Source: Candidatus Omnitrophota bacterium
GTDB lineage: Bacteria; Hinthialibacterota; Hinthialibacteria; Hinthialibacterales; Hinthialibacteraceae
Assembly: GCA_016934335.1 (NCBI GenBank)
Contig: JAFGTC010000205.1
Span: 1-37,394 of the forward strand
DNA length: 37,394 nucleotides
Direction: 5' to 3'
This document shows positions 16,917 through 24,395 of the stretch, one piece after another (position 1 is the stretch's first letter; the number at the start of each line of letters is the position of its first letter). A model generated the notes under the pieces. That model worked only from the letters and a program-made list of their open reading frames with translations. It searched no databases and was not told the DNA's origin. The translations under genes and the position numbers were made by a program.

Positions 16917-18398
16917 ATGCATATCACCTTTATTTTTGACAATATCATTCTTAGCCATCAACCGCTAGGCGCCTCTTATATCTCCGCCGTATTGAAAGAA
17001 GCGGGTCACGACGTCTCGGTGATCAATGCCGATCAGGGAGATTATATCGAGAAAATCCGTTCGCTGAATCCGGAGGTCGTCGCCTACACGCTGGCGACAA
17101 CGCATGCGCCCAGCTTTTACGAAATTAATCGCGAGATTAAAAAGCATCACAATTGTCTGTCGCTTTTCGGCGGACCGCATCCCATCTTTTTCCCTCAAAT
17201 GATCGAAGAAGAAGGCGTCGACGTCATTTGTACAGGCGAAGGAGAATATCCAACGCTCGAACTCATTACGGCATTGGAAGAGGGACGCGATTATACGCAA
17301 ATTCCCTCCATCACCGCCAAAGTGAACGGCCGAATTTTTAAAAACGCCAACCGTCCGTTTTTAAAGAAAGAAGAATTGAACGATCTTCCCTTCCCCGACC
17401 GCGAGTTGATCCGCGACTTCGAAATCTGGAATCATCGCACTGGGTATGTCATGGCAGGACGCGGCTGCCCCTATAACTGCTCGTACTGCTTCAATCATGC
17501 ATCCCGTCTCTCTCAGCCGGGACGATGGACGCGGCAGCGCAGCGTCGACAACGTCATCGCCGAACTTCGCTGGCTCAAAGAAGAATACAAAGTAATCTAC
17601 AACGCGTTCCAGGACGACACATTCATTCTCAATGAACGATGGCTGGAAGAATTTCTTCGACGCTACAAAACCGAGATCGGGCTGCCGTTCGTCTGCAACG
17701 TGCGCTGCGATCTGACCAGCGAAAAGAAAGTGCGCATGCTGGCCGAGGCGGGCTGCATCCGGGCGGCGACCGGCATCGAGAATGGAGACGATCATCTGCG
17801 ACGCACGATTTTGTCCAAAAACGTCACCACCGATCAGATTATTCAAGCCTGCGACCTTTATAATCGATATGGCATCAAAATCATTGGGCAAAACATGTTC
17901 GGCGTCCCCGGCGAAACGGTCGAAACCGCTCTATCCACCGTCGAGCTCAACTTGAAATGCCGCACGCATACCAACACGTTTTCGTTTTACGGCCCCTATC
18001 CAGGCACTAAACTGGGCGATTTGTGCAAAGAACAATACGGCTTCAGCGGCGATTTGAACGAACTGCCGCGCGAATATCAGGACTGCCTGGCGCCCAGCAT
18101 CCAATTGGAGAACAAAGAACTTATCGAAAAGATCGGTCAATGCGCCCATCTATTCATGAGTTATCCCCGCGTTTTCTCAATTGTAAAGCGCCTTCTCCCT
18201 CTCATCCCATCCTACAAATTAAAATTAATGCTGATGGAATGGCTGGCGCGCATCAAGCGGGAATTGATCAAAAAGGGAATCCGCGGGCTGCCCTCGGTCT
18301 GGCACGATCCTCAATTCATTGCCGACGCCATTCACGCGCCGCAGCCGGAAATCCCTCGCCAACCGGTGATGCGGGAAAAAAAGCGCGAAGCGGCGTAA
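16917..18398 (+). CDS. B12-binding-type radical SAM protein, copy 1
   Basis: The 493-residue protein has an N-terminal cobalamin-binding-like Rossmann domain (about 1-130: MHITFIFDN, LGASYISAVLKEAGHDVSVIN, LSLFGGPHPIFFPQMIEEEGVDVICTGEGE). A radical SAM core (about 175-400) carries the 4Fe-4S motif C184-x3-C188-x2-C191 (AGRGCPYNCSYCF) and later NMFGVPGET and PYPGTKLG. Residues 400-493 form a helical tail. The classic DxHxxG cobalamin ligand motif is not seen, so cobalamin may be bound base-off without His. Related proteins methylate or rearrange unactivated carbons of lipids, glycans or secondary metabolites; the substrate is unknown. The ATG has AAGGA upstream. A close paralogue follows at 18585. 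Confidence 0.9.
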   Translation: MHITFIFDNIILSHQPLGASYISAVLKEAGHDVSVINADQGDYIEKIRSLNPEVVAYTLATTHAPSFYEINREIKKHHNCLSLFGGPHPIFFPQMIEEEGVDVICTGEGEYPTLELITALEEGRDYTQIPSITAKVNGRIFKNANRPFLKKEELNDLPFPDRELIRDFEIWNHRTGYVMAGRGCPYNCSYCFNHASRLSQPGRWTRQRSVDNVIAELRWLKEEYKVIYNAFQDDTFILNERWLEEFLRRYKTEIGLPFVCNVRCDLTSEKKVRMLAEAGCIRAATGIENGDDHLRRTILSKNVTTDQIIQACDLYNRYGIKIIGQNMFGVPGETVETALSTVELNLKCRTHTNTFSFYGPYPGTKLGDLCKEQYGFSGDLNELPREYQDCLAPSIQLENKELIEKIGQCAHLFMSYPRVFSIVKRLLPLIPSYKLKLMLMEWLARIKRELIKKGIRGLPSVWHDPQFIADAIHAPQPEIPRQPVMREKKREAA

Positions 18399-18484
18399 TG
18401 ATCTCATCCTTCGACGCCGCCCCGGATCTTTTGTTGGCCATCTCACTTTTCGGTTTTCGCCAATAAGCCCTCTCCCAATACAAT

Positions 18485-18574
18485 ACATGATAAAATTTAT
18501 AAAAATTATAAATTTTCACTTGCAATAGATCCTTATATCGTATATTATGACTAATATTATAAATTTTATCATGT
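18485..18574. repeat. 18-bp perfect inverted repeat bracketing a promoter
   Basis: ACATGATAAAATTTATAA (18485-18502) and its exact reverse complement (18557-18574) flank a 54-nt spacer. A partial third copy, TTATAAATTTT, lies at 18506-18516. The spacer contains the promoter of the second radical SAM gene, so one arm lies at about -70 to -53 and the other at about +2 to +20. A pair of operator half-elements allowing DNA looping is a reasonable reading; a long-looped RNA stem is unlikely, since only the right arm would be transcribed from this promoter. Confidence 0.75.
18520..18548 (+). promoter_or_regulatory. Promoter of the second radical SAM gene
   Basis: TTGCAA (18520-18525), a 17-nt spacer and TATTAT (18543-18548). 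Transcription would start near 18555, at the edge of the right arm of the flanking inverted repeat. The leader is short (about 30 nt) and ends in GGTGAAAG before the ATG. Confidence 0.6.
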
Positions 18575-18584
18575 GGTGAAAGAG

Positions 18585-20069
18585 ATGCATGTTACGTTTG
18601 TTTTCGACGACTTGATCCTCAGCCACCAACCTCTGGGGGCTTCCTATATATCGGCGATGCTCAAAGAAGCCGGGCATACTGTCTCCGCTGTCAATATCGA
18701 TGACGGGCCGGATTATGTTGACAAGATCAAACAAATAAATCCGGGAATCGTCGCATATTCAGCGGCCACCAGCCAGGCGCCCCGTTTTTTTGAAATCAAC
18801 CGCGAAATCAAACGGCGCCATGACTGTTTATCCTTGTTTGGCGGGCCGCATCCGACTTTTTTCCCTCAAATGATCGAAGAAGAAGGCGTTGACGCCGTCT
18901 GCACCGGCGAAGGCGAATTTCCTACCGTGGAATTATGCAACGCGTTGGATGAAGGCAAGGATTTCAGCGGCATCGCCAGCATGTCATTCAAGACCAGTGA
19001 TAAAATCATCAAAAATCCCAATCGACCATTCATCGGCAAGGTCAATCTGAACGAGATTCCATTTCCGGACCGTGAAATAATACGGGGATTCTCCGTCTGG
19101 AAGCAGCGCACCGGCTACGTCATGGCCGGACGCGGCTGCCCTTATGACTGTTCCTTCTGCTTCAACCACGCATCGCGCGATTCGCAGGAGGGCCGGTGGA
19201 CTCGGCAGCGCAGCGTAGATAACGTACTGGCCGAACTGCGATGGTTGAAAGAGACCTACAAGATAATTTATGTCGCCTTCCAAGACGATACGTTCATTCT
19301 GAACCGGCGCTGGCTGCGCGAGTTTCTTCCGCGTTACGGCGAGGAGATCGGGCTGCCTTTCATCTGCAACGTGCGCTGCGATTTGACCGACGAGGAAGAA
19401 GCGCGGCTGCTATCGGAAGCGGGCTGCATCCGCGTCGCCGCCGGCATTGAAAATGGAAACGACGAACTGCGGCGTAAAATTCTGGCAAAAAGCATGTCAA
19501 CCGAACAGATTATTCGCGCCTGCGATCTTTACTATGAACACGGCATCCGAGTGATCGGACAGAATATGTTCGGCGTGCCAGGCGAGACGGTCGAATCGGC
19601 GATTTCGACCATTGATCTCAATATTCGCTGCCGAACTCATATCAACACATTTTCGTTCTTCGCTCCCTTCCCGGGAACAAAATTGGGGGAAATTTGCGAG
19701 CAGGATTACGGTTTCAGCGGCGATTTGAGCGAACTGCCCCGCGAATATCAGGATAAACTAGCGCCCAGCATCCACCTTGAAAATAAGGAACTGATTGAAA
19801 AAATCGGAAAGTGCGCGCATTTATTTATAAGTTATCCGCACGTATTCGCTATGACGAAGAAAATGTTGAAGATTCTCCCCAGTTACAGGCTGAAACTGAT
19901 GTTTATGGATTGGTTGGCGCGCATGAAAGAAGAATTGATCAAAAAAGGAAGCGTGGGGCTTCCGTCCGTTTGGCATCCCCCCAAATTCATCATTGACGCA
20001 ATCCATGAAGAGCAGCCCGATATCCCTGTTCAACAGGTGATGAGAGAATTCAGCCGCGAAGCGGCATAA
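18585..20069 (+). CDS. B12-binding-type radical SAM protein, copy 2
   Basis: The 494-residue protein is a close paralogue of the gene at 16917, collinear along the whole length and roughly 70% identical by eye. It has the same N-terminal B12-type domain (1-130) and the radical SAM motif C185-x3-C189-x2-C192 (AGRGCPYDCSFCF). The later NMFGVPGET, PFPGTKLG and WLARMKEELIKKG blocks are also shared, as is the 'EAA' ending. Differences are scattered, with no frame disruption, so both copies look functional. The ATG at 18585 is chosen to match copy 1; two GTG codons lie just upstream in frame. The gene has its own promoter within an inverted repeat and ends in an intrinsic terminator, so the copies may be regulated separately. 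Confidence 0.9.
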   Translation: MHVTFVFDDLILSHQPLGASYISAMLKEAGHTVSAVNIDDGPDYVDKIKQINPGIVAYSAATSQAPRFFEINREIKRRHDCLSLFGGPHPTFFPQMIEEEGVDAVCTGEGEFPTVELCNALDEGKDFSGIASMSFKTSDKIIKNPNRPFIGKVNLNEIPFPDREIIRGFSVWKQRTGYVMAGRGCPYDCSFCFNHASRDSQEGRWTRQRSVDNVLAELRWLKETYKIIYVAFQDDTFILNRRWLREFLPRYGEEIGLPFICNVRCDLTDEEEARLLSEAGCIRVAAGIENGNDELRRKILAKSMSTEQIIRACDLYYEHGIRVIGQNMFGVPGETVESAISTIDLNIRCRTHINTFSFFAPFPGTKLGEICEQDYGFSGDLSELPREYQDKLAPSIHLENKELIEKIGKCAHLFISYPHVFAMTKKMLKILPSYRLKLMFMDWLARMKEELIKKGSVGLPSVWHPPKFIIDAIHEEQPDIPVQQVMREFSREAA

Positions 20070-20106
20070 CGAACAACCGGCAGATCAACGCCGTTTTCTC
20101 CTTACT

Positions 20107-20140
20107 AGGATATGCAGCCCTCCAGCATATCCTTTTTTTT
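20107..20140 (+). terminator. Intrinsic terminator after the radical SAM pair
   Basis: AGGATATGC (20107-20115) pairs perfectly with GCATATCCT (20125-20133), with a 9-nt loop and a run of eight T residues. It lies 38 nt after the stop of the second radical SAM gene. Confidence 0.9.
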
Positions 20141-20214
20141 GGCATACTTTTCTGCATCTAAACTGCGATAGAATGAATGGGCGATGCCGATTTTGAAGCG
20201 TTTTCCATCCCATC

Positions 20215-20248
20215 CTTGCAGCCGCCGGTGAGATCCGGCGGCTGCAAG
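20215..20248. terminator. Perfect 14-bp GC-rich hairpin, end of the sugar-isomerase gene
   Basis: CTTGCAGCCGCCGG (20215-20228) pairs exactly with 20235-20248 over a 6-nt loop. It lies 39 nt past the stop of the minus-strand isomerase gene. Neither strand has a T-run after it, so it would act as an mRNA 3'-end stabiliser or a factor-assisted terminator. Confidence 0.6.
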
Positions 20249-20286
20249 ATGAAATCTTAACAGTATCTCATAAATTCAAAACGTCG

Positions 20287-21261
20287 TTATAGACCGAAGG
20301 CCTTCTGCATCTGCTCGCGTACAACCGTCAGCCGTTTTACGTCGCCTCCGCCGACCTCCGCCGTCGCCCAGCCGGTAAATCCAATATCGCCAAGGGCTTT
20401 GCGAACCTGATCCCATGGAAGATCGTCGTCTTCGCTTGTGATGTCGACGAACTTGTTCTTGGCGCGGCTAAAGCCTTTCACGTCGAGTTTGACGCAGCGG
20501 CGGCCGAACGCGCGTATCCATTCTCCCGGCTGTCCGTATTTCCAGTGATTGCCGATGTCATAGTACATTCCCACCCAAGGGCTGTTGAATCGATCCACAA
20601 ACTGAATAAATCTTCCTGGCCCCTGCTCCGGCGGAGCATCATGATCGTACATCATTTTGTTCCAGACATTCTCAATCAGGATCATCTGTCCCAGAGAAGC
20701 CGCCAAGGGAAGGAGTTTTTTAATTTCATCGTAAGCCCGATTTTCAATCACATCGGCCGGACCGTCTCCGCCGCTCCCCACAACGATCAACACGCCGCTG
20801 CCGCCGGCCGCATGCGAGAGGCGGATGCAGTGTTCGATGTTCGCTCGACCTTGATTGCGCTCCTCTTCTTTTGCGCTTGTAAGCCGCTTGGACCAATGCG
20901 CATGATTAATCGCATTGTGCACGAACACCTTAGTCTCGCGCACGGCATCGCGCGCCTGCTCAGGAGTGAAATCGCCCGCTTGATCGAAATCGACGCCGTC
21001 GAAGCCGGCTTCGCCTGCCATACGAAGACGATCCGCGACGGATAGTTTTTGTCCGTTCAGTTCATTGGCAATCATGCTCAGTTTGCACGCCAGCAGGAGG
21101 CGCTTGTTCGCCGGGGGAAGAACGATGTCCGATTCGCGCGCTTCTTCCGCATGGGCCGCGCCTCCGCCGACAGCGGCCGCCGTCATCGAGCCTAATCCCA
21201 TCGCTAAGACGCTGCGGCGATTTAATGAAGAACGACTCGTATTTGTAAATTCTATTCGCAT
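20287..21261 (-). CDS. Tat-exported sugar phosphate isomerase/epimerase-like TIM-barrel protein
   Basis: The 324-residue precursor starts with a twin-arginine signal (SLNRRSVLAMGLGSMTAAAVGGGAAHAEE, Arg-Arg at 15-16), so the folded protein is exported. The rest is a xylose-isomerase-like/AP-endonuclease-2-type TIM barrel. Visible elements are RMAGEAGFDGVDFD, GSGVLIVVGSGGDGP, GQMILIENVWN (metal Glu), VGMYYDIGNHW (Asp/His of the metal site), CVKLDVKGF and GWATAEVGGGD. Such proteins isomerise or epimerise sugars, but the substrate cannot be read from sequence. The ATG at 21261 is preferred because it gives a normal Tat leader; GGAGG lies 14 nt upstream. It stands alone, convergent to the radical SAM pair. 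Confidence 0.85.
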   Translation of the reverse strand: MRIEFTNTSRSSLNRRSVLAMGLGSMTAAAVGGGAAHAEEARESDIVLPPANKRLLLACKLSMIANELNGQKLSVADRLRMAGEAGFDGVDFDQAGDFTPEQARDAVRETKVFVHNAINHAHWSKRLTSAKEEERNQGRANIEHCIRLSHAAGGSGVLIVVGSGGDGPADVIENRAYDEIKKLLPLAASLGQMILIENVWNKMMYDHDAPPEQGPGRFIQFVDRFNSPWVGMYYDIGNHWKYGQPGEWIRAFGRRCVKLDVKGFSRAKNKFVDITSEDDDLPWDQVRKALGDIGFTGWATAEVGGGDVKRLTVVREQMQKAFGL

Positions 21262-21674
21262 GATATTTTGCTTATCCTCCAATTCATGATTTGTTACGTT
21301 CATTATTGATGAAAACCTTCGTGAAGTGAATGCCGGGTTTAAAACAGAAAGCGGCAAATTTCCGATCTGAGCGATGCGCATCCACAGAAGCGATTCTCCC
21401 ATCATCTTGCAAAATAGGCCGCAAGAAGGTCAACATAGGATGCCTCGATGTATTTTGCCTACATCGCGTTTTTCATCGTATAAGTCGGCATTGGCTTCAA
21501 AAATCTGGTTTCGATTTGTGTGCGCCGCTCAACGCATTCTGTTTTTCCGCCATCTCTTTTTTCCTCCATACGCCATTTTTTCGGGATCGAATTTATCCAT
21601 AAATAAGACAATAATGATCTGAAATGTAATGTACTTTTTTTAATTTTTTTGTAGAAATGGTAAAAAATTTGTGT

Positions 21675-21680
21675 TATAAT
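21675..21680 (+). promoter_or_regulatory. Extended -10 promoter of the cold-shock gene
   Basis: TGTTATAAT (21672-21680) is a perfect extended -10 element (TGn-TATAAT). The -35 region is AT-rich and poor (TTGTAG at 21649-21654, spacer 20). The start would be near 21687, giving a leader of about 138 nt. The remaining gene-free part from 21262 to 21660 shows nothing else recognisable. Confidence 0.65.
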
Positions 21681-21686
21681 ACCGCC

Positions 21687-21824
21687 ACATCATCCCAAAT
21701 ACTGGATGACCGGAGTATTGTTTCAATAACCTCTGTCGTGTTTTGGTTGGTTGGAAAGACGCCGGGATTCCCAGAAAGAGAGGGGTGTTATTCCACTTTT
21801 AAGTAGTAAAGGAGTTTTGTACTA
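21687..21824 (+). ncRNA. Long structured 5' leader of the cold-shock gene
   Basis: The leader of about 138 nt can form UCAUCC (21690-21695)/GGAUGA (21704-21709). Its loop contains AAUACU (21698-21703), which can pair with AGUAUU (21714-21719), so the two helices give an H-type pseudoknot arrangement. AAGGAG lies 10 nt before the ATG. Long structured leaders that respond to temperature are known in cspA-type mRNAs; here the role is inferred. Confidence 0.4.
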
Positions 21825-22028
21825 ATGGCAACAGGTCATGTGAAATGGTTTAGCGAACAGAAGGGTTATGGATTTATTGAGGAAGATGGAGGAACGGAAA
21901 TTTTTGTCCATTTTTCAGGGATCCAGGGAGATGGATTCAAGAACTTGTACGAAGGCCAGGCGGTTGAGTTTGACATTGAACAAGGGGATAAAGGCCCGAA
22001 AGCGGTTAATGTTAACGTAACTGGCTGA
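21825..22028 (+). CDS. csp: Cold-shock protein, CspA family
   Basis: The 67-residue protein is a single cold-shock domain that binds single-stranded RNA and DNA and melts RNA structure. The two RNA-binding motifs are clear: RNP1 as KGYGFIEE (13-20) and RNP2 as EIFVHFSGI (25-33). W9 and F10 of the VKWF block are also present. The length is normal. It has an AAGGAG ribosome site, an extended -10 promoter, a long leader and a strong terminator, so it is a stand-alone transcription unit. The paralogue role (cold-induced or constitutive) cannot be told from the protein. Confidence 0.97.
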   Translation: MATGHVKWFSEQKGYGFIEEDGGTEIFVHFSGIQGDGFKNLYEGQAVEFDIEQGDKGPKAVNVNVTG

Positions 22029-22051
22029 TTTAATTCTACATAAAGTAATCT

Positions 22052-22085
22052 AACAGCCCATTCCTTTTGAGTGGGCTGTTTTTTT
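22052..22085 (+). terminator. Intrinsic terminator of the cold-shock gene
   Basis: AACAGCCCA (22052-22060) pairs perfectly with TGGGCTGTT (22072-22080), followed by a T-run to 22085. Confidence 0.92.
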
Positions 22086-22192
22086 ATCGCTGCGTATATA
22101 AAGATGATGTAAAATTTACCATCCTCTATTCGCGCTTCGATCGAATTCGGGATTTGGCTGCAACCGGTTGTGAAAAGAATGGAGATCTGACA

Positions 22193-22996
22193 ATGCCCGC
22201 AAATTCGCTTCAAGAAAAAAAGGCGTTTCGCGCCAATGCCATGCTTATTGGCGAACGCATCGATTTACGCACTTTGGAAAATCTGGATAAATTAGCTTCG
22301 GCGCCCTATACGGCGGGATTGCGAAATGGAGGAATTGCCGTTTTGTTTCGTTACGGCGCCATTGTTTTTTTTGATTCTTCCTCCATTGAACAGGCTGATT
22401 TTCTGGCGATGCTCCAACCCATGATCGTGAAGCCCTTTACTAATCCGGAAAAAGAAAATGTGGAAATATCAATCAATTCGGAAGGCCGCGAAGGCATGGA
22501 AGGCAACACGGTTTTTTTGGAAAACGCCTGCATCGAACGTCTTCAATTAGTCGCCGAAATTCTGGGCAAAAGCGTCGCCTTAGCGCAGTATGAATCCAAT
22601 CTGAGAGATATATTTGATCGGATCGAACCTATTGCCGCCAATCTTGAATATAAAAGCCGCATCGGCCGACATGGAAAAGATGTTCTTCGCCATATCGGCA
22701 GCGTGTTATTATCCGAACATCGAATGGTTGGACGAATTCAGGTTACGGAAAAGCCGGAACTGATTTGGAATCGGCCTGAACTGGAGCGGCTTTTCCTTCG
22801 ATTGGAAGACGAATTTGAAATCAAGGATAGACACGAAGCGCTGGAGCGGAAACTCCATCTTATCACTCGAACGGCCGAAACCGTCCACAATCTTCTTCAA
22901 GAGGGACGCAGTTTGCGGGTCGAGTGGTATATCGTCATTTTGATCGTGATGGAAATTTTTTTAACTTTGTATGAACTTTTCATCATCGGTCATTGA
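22193..22996 (+). CDS. DUF155 (RMND1/YagE-type) membrane-anchored protein
   Basis: The 267-residue protein matches the DUF155/RMND1 pattern. Its N-terminal part (FRANAMLIGERIDLRTLE, GGIAVLFRYGAIVFFD) is followed by VFLENACIERLQLVAEILGKSVALAQYE and a helical C-terminus. A terminal membrane helix (VEWYIVILIVMEIFLTLYELFII, about 240-264) resembles the tail anchor of the fungal Sif/RMD family. In mitochondria RMND1 supports translation; bacterial function is unknown. The ATG at 22193 has GGAG 8 nt upstream; the frame extends upstream into the csp terminator without a plausible start. The transcript is independent of csp. Confidence 0.8.
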   Translation: MPANSLQEKKAFRANAMLIGERIDLRTLENLDKLASAPYTAGLRNGGIAVLFRYGAIVFFDSSSIEQADFLAMLQPMIVKPFTNPEKENVEISINSEGREGMEGNTVFLENACIERLQLVAEILGKSVALAQYESNLRDIFDRIEPIAANLEYKSRIGRHGKDVLRHIGSVLLSEHRMVGRIQVTEKPELIWNRPELERLFLRLEDEFEIKDRHEALERKLHLITRTAETVHNLLQEGRSLRVEWYIVILIVMEIFLTLYELFIIGH

Positions 22997-23638
22997 TAAA
23001 TATGACTGGTGAACAATCGCAATTGGAACGTCTCCGTCTTAGCGCGACCGCCGCAACAAGGGACGAAGTCAAAGCGCTGACAAAACCAGTCATAGTCTGA
23101 TCGAACGGCGATCCGTAAGCAGCCCATCGCGTATGTTTGATGTATACTCATCCCGCCCAAAATAGCAAAGTGGTTCGATGAAGTGGAATTGATCGAATAG
23201 GCTCCTTCGGCGAAGTTGCTGCGCAAAGATGCGGCAATTTAAAAAAAAGTAAAGAAATGGGGTAAGACGTCGTCACAACGAAAGGGCTCATTGTTTGTTC
23301 ATATACTTGTATAAATATAGTAATACTTCGCAAATGAGGCCTGATTACAAAATCATGAGAAAAATTTTTATCCGATTTCTGACAGAATAATTGAAAAACA
23401 CCCACTTTATAAATCATTCCTTCTTCTTTAATTGGATTCAAAAGGAATAAAAGCGATTAACCGAATAACGAAGGTTATATCGATATTTATAAAATTTTGC
23501 GGTGAAAAATTCAAGTGATTCGATGGCTGAACGCCTTCGCTTTCCACAAAAGCACTATTAGTATATTTCAATCGGTGTAAATTCCCCAAAAAAAACCGAC
23601 AAGCATGCAATAACATCACCAGTAGGAGAAGAGGTTTT
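22997..23638. other. Gene-free stretch upstream of the prepilin gene
   Basis: About 640 nt with stops in all frames. The left part (23000-23240) is more GC-rich than the right and looks like decayed coding sequence in which a 32-codon open frame (23002-23100) ends abruptly. The right part (23260-23620) is AT-rich and probably holds the prepilin promoter. No RNA gene is recognised. Confidence 0.4.
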
Positions 23639-24232
23639 ATGAGAAGACAAGGTTTTACACTCATCGAGTTGCTGATCGTCGTGGCTATTATTGGAATTCT
23701 TGCGGCTATCGCTGTGCCCAATTTCTTGAATGCGCAGATACGAGCGAAATGTTCACGTGCTATTTCAGACATGAAAACGATCGAAACTTCGCTCGAGATG
23801 TATCGGCTGGATAACAATGACTATCCTCCCGCTGACAAAGCGTTGGCGCCGGGCAGCGGAGATTATTTTCATCCCAATGAAATTCGCTATTATCGTTTGA
23901 CGACTCCCGTTTCTTATCTGAATTCGATTCCCAAAGATCCATTTGCGACCAACCTGCAAAATGATTTTGCCCAGTGGGGCTGGGCGTATGATTATGTAAA
24001 TAATTATGGCGGCAATCACAGCGGCGGATGGGGGCATATTTGGCGTTTGAGCAGTTGGGGTCCTGACGGCGTCAATGGATGGGGCGGACAGCGCGACGGC
24101 GGTTGCCCCAATGGAATTCCTGATTTTGTGTATCAAACCTCCAACGGCTTGATCAGCAAGGGCGATATCGTTTGGGTTGGCGCCAAAGACAGTCAATCCA
24201 CCGTTTTCTGCAATATCCAAAACGGAATTTAA
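23639..24232 (+). CDS. Type IV pilin-like / pseudopilin protein
   Basis: The 197-residue precursor has a five-residue leader and the class prepilin motif G5-F6-T-L-I-E10 followed by LLIVVAIIGILAAIAVPNFL. It should be cleaved after Gly5, N-methylated at Phe6 and assembled through its hydrophobic helix. Glu at +5 is present. The helical spine continues as AKCSRAISDMKTIETSLEMYRLDNNDYPP, a form common in PVC-type and related candidate phyla. The globular part is rich in Gly, Trp and Asn. No pilus or type II secretion machinery lies nearby, so it relies on genes elsewhere. AGGAG/GAGGT precedes the ATG. Confidence 0.9.
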   Translation: MRRQGFTLIELLIVVAIIGILAAIAVPNFLNAQIRAKCSRAISDMKTIETSLEMYRLDNNDYPPADKALAPGSGDYFHPNEIRYYRLTTPVSYLNSIPKDPFATNLQNDFAQWGWAYDYVNNYGGNHSGGWGHIWRLSSWGPDGVNGWGGQRDGGCPNGIPDFVYQTSNGLISKGDIVWVGAKDSQSTVFCNIQNGI

Positions 24233-24263
24233 TTCACGCATCGCATCAAAATAACAATATAAG

Positions 24264-24293
24264 GAAGACGGGGGCCGCACGGCCCCCGTCTTC
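24264..24293. terminator. Bidirectional GC-rich hairpin between convergent genes
   Basis: GAAGACGGGGGCC (24264-24276) pairs perfectly with GGCCCCCGTCTTC (24281-24293) over a 4-nt loop. It lies between the prepilin gene and the minus-strand aldo/keto reductase. A T-run is weak on both strands, but the stem is very stable. Confidence 0.7.
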
Positions 24294-24395
24294 TCATATT
24301 ACTTTATGCTCGATTCATGGGAGAAATCCCGGCCGGCGGCCCCATTTGACGAGCCTGCAGCGGAATTTCACCTCAAAGTTATAAAAACCATTCCA

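Noticed and set aside
18485..18574. Inverted repeat as ends of an insertion sequence
   Set aside because: Only 54 nt between the arms and no transposase; a promoter fills the space.
21330..21602. 90-codon open frame upstream of the cold-shock gene
   Set aside because: Composition rich in Cys/Phe/Arg, no ribosome site, lies in AT-rich intergenic DNA.
23002..23100. 32-codon open frame right after the DUF155 gene
   Set aside because: No ribosome site and no family pattern; kept only as part of possibly decayed DNA.
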